Shown piece by piece: positions 18,088-25,724 of a DNA stretch of 64,000 bases. The translations under genes were made by a program, and so were the position numbers. Where the stretch lies: NCBI RefSeq assembly GCF_031458075.1, contig NZ_JAVDXT010000001.1:1-64000 (forward strand). Reading direction: 5' to 3'. Every line of letters starts with the position of its first letter. Position 1 is the first letter of the stretch. This DNA is from Rhodoferax_B ferrireducens_A. GTDB taxonomy: Bacteria > Pseudomonadota > Gammaproteobacteria > Burkholderiales > Burkholderiaceae_C. Below the pieces are notes generated by a model, which did no database searches, had not been told where the DNA came from, and saw only the letters and a list, made by a program, of their open reading frames with translations.

Positions 18088-19170
18088 ATGGTTTCCCTGC
18101 GCTCTATAGCTTTGAAATTTGCGCTTTCCGCCGCAGTTGCGGCAAGCTTGACCGCGTGCGGCGGTGGCGGAAGTGACCCCACTCCGTTCAAGTTGACCGC
18201 GCTGGTATCGGACGGCGGCGTCCCGGCAGCCAATACCGACGCGAACCTGAAGAACGGCTGGGGCATCGCCTTCAACCCCCAGGGAGTCGTTTGGGTGGCC
18301 GATGCTGGTTCGAAGAAGTCCACGCTGTATGACGGCAATGGCGTACCACAGCAACTGGTGGTGGCCATTCCCGACGGCGCCAACGGACCCGCAGGGCCGA
18401 CCGGCATCGTGTTCAGCGGCGCCAGCAGCTTCCCCATCAGCCAGAACGGTGTGACGGGCTCCAGCGCATTCCTTTTCGCTACGCTGACCGGCACCATTGC
18501 CGCTTGGTCGCCCACGGTCAACCTGACCAATGCAGTAACGGCCTATGACGACGCGGCGGGCGGGGCAGAATATACCGGCCTGGCCATTGGCAGCGACGGC
18601 GGTGCGCCCCGTATTTATGCGGCGGACTTTCACAACAACAAGGTGGATGTTTTCGACAACACGTTCCAGAAGCTGGCGACTACCGGTCGCTTTACCGACC
18701 CGGCGTTGCCAGCGGGCTTCGCCCCGTTTGGCATCCAGGCGGTGGGCGACAGCATTGTGGTGGCGTATGCCCAGCAAGATAGTACGGCCCGTATCTCCGT
18801 CCATGGCAGCGGCCTGGGTTTCATCGACATCTACGACACCAGCGGCAACCTGAAAAAGCGCCTTGCCAGCGGCGGCGCACTCAACGCGCCATGGGGCCTG
18901 GCAGCTGCGCCGGCCAACTTCGGGCCGTTCAGCAACGCACTGTTGGTCGGCAACTTCGGTGATGGCACGATCCACGCGTACGACCTGCAAAGCGGCAAGC
19001 TGCTGGGCGCGCTGACCCAGAACGACGGTACGCCGATCACGGTACCCGGTTTGTGGGGCATTGCTTTCGGCAATGGCTTGAACGCGCAGCCGACCAACAC
19101 TTTGTTCCTCGCGGCAGGTCCGAACCGCGGAGCCAACGGCCTGTACGCCCGGATCGATCTTGCCCAGTAA
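18088..19170 (+). CDS. TIGR03118-family secreted lipoprotein
   Basis: A 360-residue protein with a signal peptide and lipobox (SLTAC; predicted lipidated Cys near residue 24) followed by a GGGGS spacer. The mature part looks like a beta-propeller of NHL/SMP-30 style, with repeats such as NGWGIAFNPQGVVWVAD and APWGLAAAPANFG. It matches the TIGR03118 family, common beside exosortase/PEP-CTERM systems and of unknown function. A very strong ribosome-binding site (AAGGAGGA at 18069-18076) precedes the ATG, suggesting high expression. Confidence 0.82.
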   Translation: MVSLRSIALKFALSAAVAASLTACGGGGSDPTPFKLTALVSDGGVPAANTDANLKNGWGIAFNPQGVVWVADAGSKKSTLYDGNGVPQQLVVAIPDGANGPAGPTGIVFSGASSFPISQNGVTGSSAFLFATLTGTIAAWSPTVNLTNAVTAYDDAAGGAEYTGLAIGSDGGAPRIYAADFHNNKVDVFDNTFQKLATTGRFTDPALPAGFAPFGIQAVGDSIVVAYAQQDSTARISVHGSGLGFIDIYDTSGNLKKRLASGGALNAPWGLAAAPANFGPFSNALLVGNFGDGTIHAYDLQSGKLLGALTQNDGTPITVPGLWGIAFGNGLNAQPTNTLFLAAGPNRGANGLYARIDLAQ

Positions 19171-19274
19171 GACCCTGTAAAAGCTCCCCCCGGCCAGGCA
19201 CTGGCGGCTTTATCGCCGTGTCTGGCCGCAGAGTGGGCGCGGTGGCGACAGCGGCAATTGCTACCATCGCCTGC

Positions 19275-19961
19275 ATGAGCACCCACTACGAATCCCTGCA
19301 GCAAGCCGCTGCCTACCGCGATGCCTTCAACGTCGAACCGCCCGCTGCCTTAGGCGAGCGCCACATGTGGCCGCGCAAGCCGGGCTTCTGCATCCGGCCG
19401 GTGGCAGGCGAAGGCGATGTGCCACCCACCCGCGAACTGTTGCCGGCCCAATGGGGCCTGGTGCCGCACTGGGTCAAATCGGCGTCCGACGGCAAGCTGC
19501 GCGCGCCCAAGCTGGTGAATGCGCGGTCCGAAACCGCCAGCACCACGCAGAACTTCCGCGACGCCTGGCTGCAAAACCAGCGCTGCATCGTGCCCATGCA
19601 GGCTTTTTATGTGGACGACTGGCGTAGCGGCAAAGCCGTGCCCACGCGCATCTCGCGCATCGATGGCAAGCCCATGGGCGTGGCGGGGCTGTGGGCCAGC
19701 TGGACTGGGCCGGACGGCGTGCCCTTGCTCAGCTACACCCTATTGACCATCAACGCCAACAACCACGCCCTGATGCGCCGCTACGGCCCCGAAGGCAACG
19801 ACCGGCACATGCCGGTCATCCTGAACGAAGGCGCGGTGGACGCCTGGCTGACGGTGCGCATCGAAAAAGCCAAGGAATTCATGCGCCAGTACCCGGCCAA
19901 CTGGCTGGCGGCGAACCCGGTGGAAGACAAGGCGGACAAGGTACCGCAGGGCCTGTTCTGA
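19275..19961 (+). CDS. SRAP/YedK-HMCES-family protein lacking catalytic Cys2 and Glu
   Basis: A 228-residue SOS-response-associated-peptidase-fold protein. Active members shield abasic sites in ssDNA through Cys2 (exposed after Met removal) with an Asn, a Glu and a His. Here the N terminus is M-S-T-H-Y-E where the subfamily has M-C-S/T-H-Y-E, so Cys2 is Ser. The Glu expected in the A-I/F-Y-E-P motif is replaced (AFYVDDWRSGK, V113). N82 (VNARSET) and RHMPVIL near the C terminus remain. No alternative start restores the Cys. It overlaps the next gene by one base. Confidence 0.85.
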   Translation: MSTHYESLQQAAAYRDAFNVEPPAALGERHMWPRKPGFCIRPVAGEGDVPPTRELLPAQWGLVPHWVKSASDGKLRAPKLVNARSETASTTQNFRDAWLQNQRCIVPMQAFYVDDWRSGKAVPTRISRIDGKPMGVAGLWASWTGPDGVPLLSYTLLTINANNHALMRRYGPEGNDRHMPVILNEGAVDAWLTVRIEKAKEFMRQYPANWLAANPVEDKADKVPQGLF

Positions 19962-20398
19962 TGCAGTCTTTGCAGCAGCCTTTTGCCACCTGGATGCTGG
20001 TGGCCGCTGGTGAGAAAGGTGTGCATACCTTCCCGCCGGGCCAGAGCAATCCGCGGGTCACTGCCTACCACGCGGGCACCAACATCGCAGGCTACGACGA
20101 CAAGGCTTCATGGTGCTCGTCCTTCGTCAACTGGACGCTGGCCCAGGTCGGCATTGCCGGTACCGGCTCGGCGCTGGCGCGCTCCTGGCTGGACTGGGGC
20201 AAGGCTCTGGACGAGCCGGTGCCGGGCTGCATCGTGGTGCTGACCCGCGACGACCCGACTGGCTGGAAGGGCCACGTGGGCTTCTACCTGCGCCACGAAG
20301 CCGGGCAGATCGTGCTGCTGGGCGGTAACCAGCTGGATTGCGTGTGCGAGAACAGCTATCCCGCCGACACGCTGCTCGGCTACCGCTGGCCGGCGTAA
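19961..20398 (+). CDS. TIGR02594-family CHAP/NlpC-like peptidase
   Basis: A 145-residue protein with a Cys-His hydrolase core: ASWCSSFVNW carries the nucleophile Cys, KGHVGFYLR the His, and LLGGNQLD a third polar position. The family (TIGR02594) is predicted to cleave peptidoglycan-type amide bonds and is often phage- or toxin-associated. No signal peptide is visible, so its place of action is unclear. The start codon overlaps the SRAP stop (TGATG), implying coupled translation. Confidence 0.82.
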   Translation: MQSLQQPFATWMLVAAGEKGVHTFPPGQSNPRVTAYHAGTNIAGYDDKASWCSSFVNWTLAQVGIAGTGSALARSWLDWGKALDEPVPGCIVVLTRDDPTGWKGHVGFYLRHEAGQIVLLGGNQLDCVCENSYPADTLLGYRWPA

Positions 20399-20411
20399 CA
20401 TCGTTGGCTGT

Positions 20412-20438
20412 CTGCGGGCCGCGCCCGCAGCCCTTTTT
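20412..20438 (+). terminator. Rho-independent terminator
   Basis: A perfect 8-bp stem CTGCGGGC-CGC-GCCCGCAG is followed by CCCTTTTT. It lies 13 bases after the TIGR02594 gene and ends the SRAP/peptidase unit. Confidence 0.8.
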
Positions 20439-20460
20439 CCCCTGATCAAGAGGCACTGAG

Positions 20461-22185
20461 ATGCAACGATTTTCCCTGGCCGTTTTGTGTGCGGGCATGG
20501 CCCTCGCCTGGATACCCGCCGCACAGGCCGAGACCCTGCAAAAGCCCGCACTGGACCGCTTTGCCGCGGCCCAGCAGGCCCAGCCCGCGCCGGACTTCAA
20601 CGCCTTTTTGGCGGCTGCGGCCCAGGCCAACCCCTGGCTGCAAGCGGATGTGGCGGCCTACCGGGCCAAGGCGGTGCTGACCGGCGACGCGCTGACCAAC
20701 ATCAGCCGCCTGCTCGGCCTGTACAACCGGCTGCACAACCAGACGGCGGTGATTGCCTCTATCGCCCAGATGGTGGCCATCCCCACGGTGCGCGACGACA
20801 AGATCCCGCCGCACCAGAACCCCAGCACCATCGCCTTTGGCACGCTGCTGGAGGCCATGGCCAAAGACTTCGGCCTGCAGTACCGCAACGTGGACAACCG
20901 GATCTTCGAGATCAAGCTGGCCGGCCGCGGCCAGGAGGAGTTCGGCATCCTGACGCATGCCGATGTGGTGCCGGTGGTGGCCGATGAATGGGTGTTGGAC
21001 GACGGCACCAAGCTCGACCCGTTCAAGCTGACCCGCGTCGGCGGCTACCTGTACGGCCGCGGCACCATCGACGACAAGGGCTCGATCGCCGCCGTGCTGT
21101 ATGCGATGAAGTCCGTCAAGGACAGCGGCCTGCCGCTGGACCGCACCATCCGCCTGATGGTCGAGACCACCGAGGAAACCGGCGGCGACGCGATGAAGTA
21201 CTACCGCGCGCAAAACCCGCTGCCCAACTACAACATCGTGCTCGACAGCAAATACCCGGCGGTGGTGGCCGAGAAGGGCTCGGGCGCGCTCAAGGTGTTC
21301 TTCCCCGCGGTACCGGCCGATGCCAGCAGCACGGCCATCGTCGCCATGGCCGGCGCAGCGGCGGCGAATGCCGTGCCGCAGAACGCCACCGCCCAGTTGC
21401 GTGGCGGCAATCTGGTGGCCGTTGCGGCCCAGCTGGAGGCCGCCAAGGCGGCATTTGTGCAGAAGTACAGCGCCCAGGGCGGGGCCTTCAGCATTGCCAT
21501 CAGCAGCGGCGCCGACAGCGTGGACATCAAGGTGGTCGGCGTCTCGGCCCACGGTTCGCGGCCCGAAGAAGGCGTGAACCCGCTGCCACGTTTGGCGCTG
21601 TTCCTGCAGGAGTCTGGCGTGCCGCTGGCCCGCAACCACTACGCGCGGGCCGTGCAGTACCTGGGCGACCTGTACGGCACCGGCTACCTGGGCGAAAAGA
21701 TGGGCCTGGGCTACCGCGACGACTTCATGGGGCCGCTGACCTTCTCGCCGAATCTGATCCGCGAAAAAGACGGCAAGCTCGAAGTCACTGCCAATGTGCG
21801 CATGCCGCGCGGCCGCACGCCGGCCGAGCTGACGGCCGCGGTGACCGCCAAGGTCAATGCCTGGTCCAGCGCCCAGCAGGCGCCGCTGGAAGTCAGCTAC
21901 GACCAGGGCGACTGGATGGCGCGCGACCCCAAGGGCGCGTGGTTGGCCACGTTGCTGAACATCTTTGGCGACACCACCGGCCTGGAGGCCAAGCCCGTGC
22001 CCACCGCCGGCAGCACCACCGCCAAGCTGATGCCCAACGCCATCAACTTCGGCCCCGCCATGCCGGGCAAGAAGTACACGGCGCACAATGCCAAGGAGTT
22101 CAAGGAAGTGGTCGACCTGGACGCCGACATGCAGATGTTCACCGAGATGCTGGTGCGCATCGGCAACCTGCCGCAGATGCAGTAA
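20461..22185 (+). CDS. Exported M20-family metallopeptidase (dipeptidase)
   Basis: A 574-residue enzyme with a Sec signal peptide (about residues 1-23, cleavage after AQA). M20 zinc ligands and catalytic residues are visible: HADVVPV, GTIDDKGS (bridging Asp), ETTEETGG (catalytic and metal Glu), DSKYP, and a C-terminal AHNAKE His. The dimerisation-domain His is in VSAHGSRPEEG. It probably releases amino acids from di- or oligopeptides in the periplasm. Length is above simple PepV-like enzymes because of an expanded lid region. Confidence 0.88.
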   Translation: MQRFSLAVLCAGMALAWIPAAQAETLQKPALDRFAAAQQAQPAPDFNAFLAAAAQANPWLQADVAAYRAKAVLTGDALTNISRLLGLYNRLHNQTAVIASIAQMVAIPTVRDDKIPPHQNPSTIAFGTLLEAMAKDFGLQYRNVDNRIFEIKLAGRGQEEFGILTHADVVPVVADEWVLDDGTKLDPFKLTRVGGYLYGRGTIDDKGSIAAVLYAMKSVKDSGLPLDRTIRLMVETTEETGGDAMKYYRAQNPLPNYNIVLDSKYPAVVAEKGSGALKVFFPAVPADASSTAIVAMAGAAAANAVPQNATAQLRGGNLVAVAAQLEAAKAAFVQKYSAQGGAFSIAISSGADSVDIKVVGVSAHGSRPEEGVNPLPRLALFLQESGVPLARNHYARAVQYLGDLYGTGYLGEKMGLGYRDDFMGPLTFSPNLIREKDGKLEVTANVRMPRGRTPAELTAAVTAKVNAWSSAQQAPLEVSYDQGDWMARDPKGAWLATLLNIFGDTTGLEAKPVPTAGSTTAKLMPNAINFGPAMPGKKYTAHNAKEFKEVVDLDADMQMFTEMLVRIGNLPQMQ

Positions 22186-22231
22186 GGGCGCTCCGCCAGA
22201 CTGTCGATGAGCTAACTTTTCAAAGGCCCCC

Positions 22232-23155
22232 ATGCATCCACGTATTTCGATTGGCATCATCGGCACGGGCTGGGTCGGGGCCAGCGTGGCGATTTCGGTG
22301 CTGCAGGCCGGGGCGGCGCAAGAGTTGATCCTGTTCGACGCGCGCGACGGCCTGGCCGAGGGCGAGGCCATGGACCTGGCGCACGGCGCATCGTTCTACC
22401 CCTCGGCCACGGTACGCGCCGGGTCGCTGGCCGAGATGCAGGACACCCAGGCCATCGTCATCACTGCCGGCAAGAACGGCGCGCCCGGCCAGTCGCGGCT
22501 GGACCTGCTGCGCGACAACCTGGCCATCTTGCGCGGCATTGCGCTGCAGCTGCGCGGCTACACGGGCATCGTGGTCATCGTCAGCAACCCGATCGACGTA
22601 CTGGTCTACGACTTCACCCAGGCCTCGGGCCTGCCACCCGAACGGGTGATTGGCACCGGCACCATGCTGGATACGACGCGGCTGCGCCAGATCCTGGGCC
22701 AGCGGCTGGCGCTGGACCCGCGCTCCATCCACGCCCAGGTGCTGGGCGAGCATGGCGATTCCGAGGCGGTGCTGTGGTCGGGCGCCGAGGTCGGCGGGGT
22801 GCCGCTGCGCAGCTGGCCCGGCTGGCAGCGCGCGGACGAGGCGCAGATCGCCTTGCAGGTGCGCCGTGCCGCCTACGAGATCATCCAGCGCAAGGGCGCG
22901 ACCAACCATGCCATCGGCCTGGTCACCGCGCATCTGCTGCACGGCATGTTGCGCGACGAGCGCCGGGTGCTGACGGTGACGCGGGTGCAGACCGGCGCGC
23001 TGGGCTTGTTCGGCGTGGCCTTGTCTCTGCCCACGGTGGTGGGGGCGGGTGGCGCGCTGCAGGTGCTGGAGCCGGCGCTGGAGGCCGACGAGCGCACCGC
23101 GCTGCTGCGCTCCGCCGAGGTGCTGCGCGCCGCGATTGCCTCGGTAGATTTTTAA
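22232..23155 (+). CDS. L-lactate/malate dehydrogenase-family 2-hydroxyacid dehydrogenase
   Basis: A 307-residue NAD-dependent enzyme. The Rossmann motif GIIGTGWVGAS, substrate Arg in GQSRLDLLRDN, the Asp/Arg pair in MLDTTRLRQ and the catalytic His in GEHGDSEA are all present. The specificity loop reads GKNGAPGQSR: the position that is Gln in lactate dehydrogenases and Arg in malate dehydrogenases appears to be Gly. The enzyme is therefore surely an L-2-hydroxyacid dehydrogenase, but lactate as substrate is not assured. Confidence 0.83.
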   Translation: MHPRISIGIIGTGWVGASVAISVLQAGAAQELILFDARDGLAEGEAMDLAHGASFYPSATVRAGSLAEMQDTQAIVITAGKNGAPGQSRLDLLRDNLAILRGIALQLRGYTGIVVIVSNPIDVLVYDFTQASGLPPERVIGTGTMLDTTRLRQILGQRLALDPRSIHAQVLGEHGDSEAVLWSGAEVGGVPLRSWPGWQRADEAQIALQVRRAAYEIIQRKGATNHAIGLVTAHLLHGMLRDERRVLTVTRVQTGALGLFGVALSLPTVVGAGGALQVLEPALEADERTALLRSAEVLRAAIASVDF

Positions 23156-23156
23156 G

Positions 23157-23216
23157 TCTTTTAGGCCGCCAGCGCAGCTAGTACCTGCGCCGAAAGCTAC
23201 TAATTCAATAGCAAAC
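23157..23216 (-). repeat. Two-hairpin intergenic repeat, copy 4
   Basis: On the minus strand: GCTATTGAATTAGTAGC, GGCGCAGGTACTAGCTGCGC, GGCGGCCTAAAAGAC. It fills the gap between the convergent dehydrogenase and KDPGal aldolase genes. Confidence 0.7.
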
Positions 23217-23220
23217 CGGT

Positions 23221-23838
23221 TCAACCCGGCTGGCAGGCTTTCCATGCCGCCACGAACCCTGCGGCCCGCGTTTTCACCTGGTCGGCCGGCGTGCCGGGGG
23301 CGTACAGCTGGCCGCCGATGCCGAAGCCGGTGGCACCCACCTTGACCCAGGCCGCCATGCTCTCGGGCGTGATGCCGCCCACCGGCCAGATCGGCGTGCC
23401 GCTGGGCAGTACCGACAGCAGGGCCTTCAGGCCGGTAGTGCCGACCTGTTCGGCGGGGAAGATCTTCAGCGCATGCGCGCCGGCGTCGAGCGCGGCAAAG
23501 GCTTCGCTGGGCGTGGCGATGCCGGGGGCGCTGTACAGGCCGCTGGCGGCGCTGTGGCGTATCACTTCGGGGTTGCAATTGGGCGAGACGATCAGCTTGC
23601 CGCCGGCGGCCTTGACCGCATCCACATCGGCGGTGCGCAGCACCGTGCCGGCGCCGACCAGGGCGTCGGCCGGGGCCATGGCCGAGAGCAGGCGTATGCA
23701 TTCCAGCGCGCCCGGGCGGTTCAGCGGCACCTCCAGGATGCGGAAGCCGGCGTCGAACAAGGCCTGGCCTACGTCCTCGGCCGAGGCAATGTCCAGGCCG
23801 CGCAGGATGGCGACCAGAGGGGGGTGGGGTGCGTGCAT
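23221..23838 (-). CDS. dgoA: 2-dehydro-3-deoxy-6-phosphogalactonate aldolase
   Basis: A 205-residue KDPG/KDPGal aldolase (class I). The catalytic Glu is in ILEVPLNRP and the Schiff-base Lys in ALKIFPAE; the N-terminal VAILRG is typical. It cleaves KDPGal to pyruvate and glyceraldehyde 3-phosphate, the last step of De Ley-Doudoroff galactose catabolism. It starts two bases after the kinase stop, so the two are one translational unit. The adjoining KDGal kinase favours KDPGal over KDPG as substrate. Confidence 0.92.
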   Translation of the reverse strand: MHAPHPPLVAILRGLDIASAEDVGQALFDAGFRILEVPLNRPGALECIRLLSAMAPADALVGAGTVLRTADVDAVKAAGGKLIVSPNCNPEVIRHSAASGLYSAPGIATPSEAFAALDAGAHALKIFPAEQVGTTGLKALLSVLPSGTPIWPVGGITPESMAAWVKVGATGFGIGGQLYAPGTPADQVKTRAAGFVAAWKACQPG

Positions 23839-23840
23839 GG

Positions 23841-24770
23841 TCAAGCTCCGTGGGTTTGGATGTAGTGGAAGCCGCTGAGGATCACCTCGCGCGGCGACAG
23901 CACGGTGAGCGCGCTGCCGAGCTGGCGGGCCGCGACCTGGTAGGCCTCGGCCAGGGCGGGTGAGCCGATCAGGTGGAATTGGGGGCGGCCATCGGTGGTC
24001 GCGGTATGTGGGTCCAGGTCGCGCAGTACGTCTTGCAGCTCGCTGCCGATCAGCAGGCCGCTGAGGTAGGCCTGGGCCTGGTTGGCCGGCATAGTGCCGG
24101 TGACCACCCGGGCCCGGCAGGCAAACAGCTGGTGCGCGAGTGCGCCCGGCGCGCCTGCGGCCACTCCGTCGGCAAACGCGGCCTGGCTCCACAGTGGGTC
24201 CGTGCCGGCGGGTTGGGCAGCGGCGGCTAACGTGCCGTGGGTCGACAGCAAGGCAAACAACTCGCCTGTCATATAGGTGCGCAGCTGCGCGATGCGGCCG
24301 TCGCGCAGCAGCACCCATTTGCTGTGTGTGCCGGGCAGCACAAACCAGCCGTCGCGCAAGCCCATGGCGACTGCGCCCAGCAGCTGGGTTTCTTCGCCGC
24401 GCATCACGTCCGGCTGGCCTGTGGCATCGCGCACGCAGTAGCCGGGCACGATGTGGCGCCGCGCCTGGCCGGGCACCGCGACCAGGTGCTGCGGTATGGC
24501 TTCGAGCGCGACTTCCGGGCCCAGGTAAGGGGCTTCGACCCAGCCAAACGCGCTGCCGACCATGCCGGACATGACGACCGGGCTGTCGGCGCTGCTGGTC
24601 AGCGAGGGCAGCCAGGCGGCCAGCGACTCGGCGTGGCGGCCCCGGGTGGTCAGTGCGCCCTGGTCGTCGGATGCCTCGGTGCTGCACTGGCCGGCGGCGT
24701 CCAATGCATATGCGCGCCGGTGGGTCGTGCCCCAGTCCACGCCGATCCAGGGGGTATGAGAATGTGCCAT
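23841..24770 (-). CDS. dgoK: 2-dehydro-3-deoxygalactonokinase
   Basis: A 309-residue sugar-acid kinase of the DgoK family with phosphate-1 motif GVDWGTTHRRAY and mid-protein GTHSKWV. It phosphorylates 2-keto-3-deoxygalactonate at O6 for the aldolase encoded directly downstream. It is divergent from the GntR/FadR regulator; the 83-base gap between them carries one copy of the shared 15-base motif, suggesting direct control by that regulator. Confidence 0.93.
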   Translation of the reverse strand: MAHSHTPWIGVDWGTTHRRAYALDAAGQCSTEASDDQGALTTRGRHAESLAAWLPSLTSSADSPVVMSGMVGSAFGWVEAPYLGPEVALEAIPQHLVAVPGQARRHIVPGYCVRDATGQPDVMRGEETQLLGAVAMGLRDGWFVLPGTHSKWVLLRDGRIAQLRTYMTGELFALLSTHGTLAAAAQPAGTDPLWSQAAFADGVAAGAPGALAHQLFACRARVVTGTMPANQAQAYLSGLLIGSELQDVLRDLDPHTATTDGRPQFHLIGSPALAEAYQVAARQLGSALTVLSPREVILSGFHYIQTHGA

Positions 24771-24798
24771 GGTGTTTGTCGCCTCTGTTTTTATGAGA

Positions 24799-24813
24799 TT
24801 GTATGATTTATTA
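24799..24813. promoter_or_regulatory. Candidate regulator operator, site 1
   Basis: TTGTATGATTTATTA occurs here, between dgoK and the divergent regulator gene, and again unchanged at 25677-25691 before the dehydratase. Two exact 15-base AT-rich matches at the two regulated intergenic gaps of a GC-rich island point to a common operator, most simply for the GntR/FadR protein encoded between them. Confidence 0.6.
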
Positions 24814-24853
24814 TGGGTGTATTACACGGTTTCGTGCTTTGGAGTGATGCGCA

Positions 24854-25630
24854 ATGAAGTCCCCTGTTCCCGCGAAAGCGAGTCAAAACACCTCGGCCAC
24901 CTATACCGGCCGCAACCTGCATGGCCAGGTGGTCAAGGCCTTGGGCCATGGGGTGCTGGGTGGCACCTACCCGGCGGGCGAGCTGCTGCCGAATGAGGAG
25001 GAGTTGTGCCGCACGCTGGATGTGAGCCGCACCGCGCTGCGCGAAGCCATCAAGGTGCTGGCGGCCAAGGGTTTGCTGGAATCGCGCCCGCGCGTCGGCA
25101 CCTGGGTGCGGCCCGAATCCAGCTGGAACATGCTGGACCCGGATGTGCTGTCCTGGCGCTGTGCCACCGGGCCGGATGCGCAGTTCTTGCGGCACCTGAC
25201 CGAGATGCGCGAAATCATCGAGCCCGCAGCGGCCGCCCTGGCGGCGCGCAGCCGCAGCCCCGCCCAGTTGGCGGACCTGGAAGCGGCTTTTGCGGCCATG
25301 GAAAACGCTGCCGATGTGAACCAGTGGGTCGAGGCGGACCTGGCTTTCCATAGCGCGGTGCTGCAGGCCACCAACAACCCCTTGCTGGTGCCGCTGGCGG
25401 CCATTATTGGCAGTGCACTCGAGTCCTTGTTGGGGATTTCTGCGCGCAAGGCCGGTGGCTTCAACGATGCGCTGCCCGACCATCGCAAGGTGCTGGATGC
25501 CATCCGCATGGGTGATGCGCAGCGTGCCTTGCACCGCATGGCGGTGATGCTGTCGGACACGCGCGAGCTGATGCAGCGCTCCGACATGCTGGCCGATGCG
25601 CGGGCGGAAGCGGTGGCGCCGGAGGTCTGA
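24854..25630 (+). CDS. GntR/FadR-family regulator of galactonate genes (DgoR-like)
   Basis: A 258-residue regulator: an N-terminal winged HTH (about 20-90; GGTYPAGELLPNEEELCRTL then DVSRTALREAIKVL) and an all-helical FCD domain (about 105-235) with the Asp/His pattern (EADLAFHSAV, PDHRKVLDAI) of metal- and effector-binding FadR-type sensors. The E. coli relative DgoR represses dgo genes and responds to galactonate. Its position between dgoK and the dehydratase, with a shared motif at both borders, supports the same role. Confidence 0.87.
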   Translation: MKSPVPAKASQNTSATYTGRNLHGQVVKALGHGVLGGTYPAGELLPNEEELCRTLDVSRTALREAIKVLAAKGLLESRPRVGTWVRPESSWNMLDPDVLSWRCATGPDAQFLRHLTEMREIIEPAAAALAARSRSPAQLADLEAAFAAMENAADVNQWVEADLAFHSAVLQATNNPLLVPLAAIIGSALESLLGISARKAGGFNDALPDHRKVLDAIRMGDAQRALHRMAVMLSDTRELMQRSDMLADARAEAVAPEV

Positions 25631-25676
25631 AGCCGGGTTCTCAAGGGTTTCCCCTGATCGTAGAATGCCAAGTCAT

Positions 25677-25691
25677 TTGTATGATTTATTA
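25677..25691. promoter_or_regulatory. Candidate regulator operator, site 2
   Basis: An exact second copy of TTGTATGATTTATTA, 34 bases upstream of the dehydratase start codon. It overlaps the likely promoter, which suits repression of the dehydratase-ABC-GH42 transcription unit. Confidence 0.6.
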
Positions 25692-25724
25692 ATTCCACGC
25701 TTTTGTGACCCCTGAGGCCCCTCC

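Noticed and set aside
18088..19170. Annotating the TIGR03118 lipoprotein as a PEP-CTERM protein
   Set aside because: It has an N-terminal lipobox and no C-terminal PEP motif, helix and basic tail; no exosortase is in the window.
20446..22371. A 641-codon open frame antisense to the M20 peptidase
   Set aside because: Low-complexity His/Val/Gly-rich translation; the sense gene has signal peptide and zinc-site motifs.
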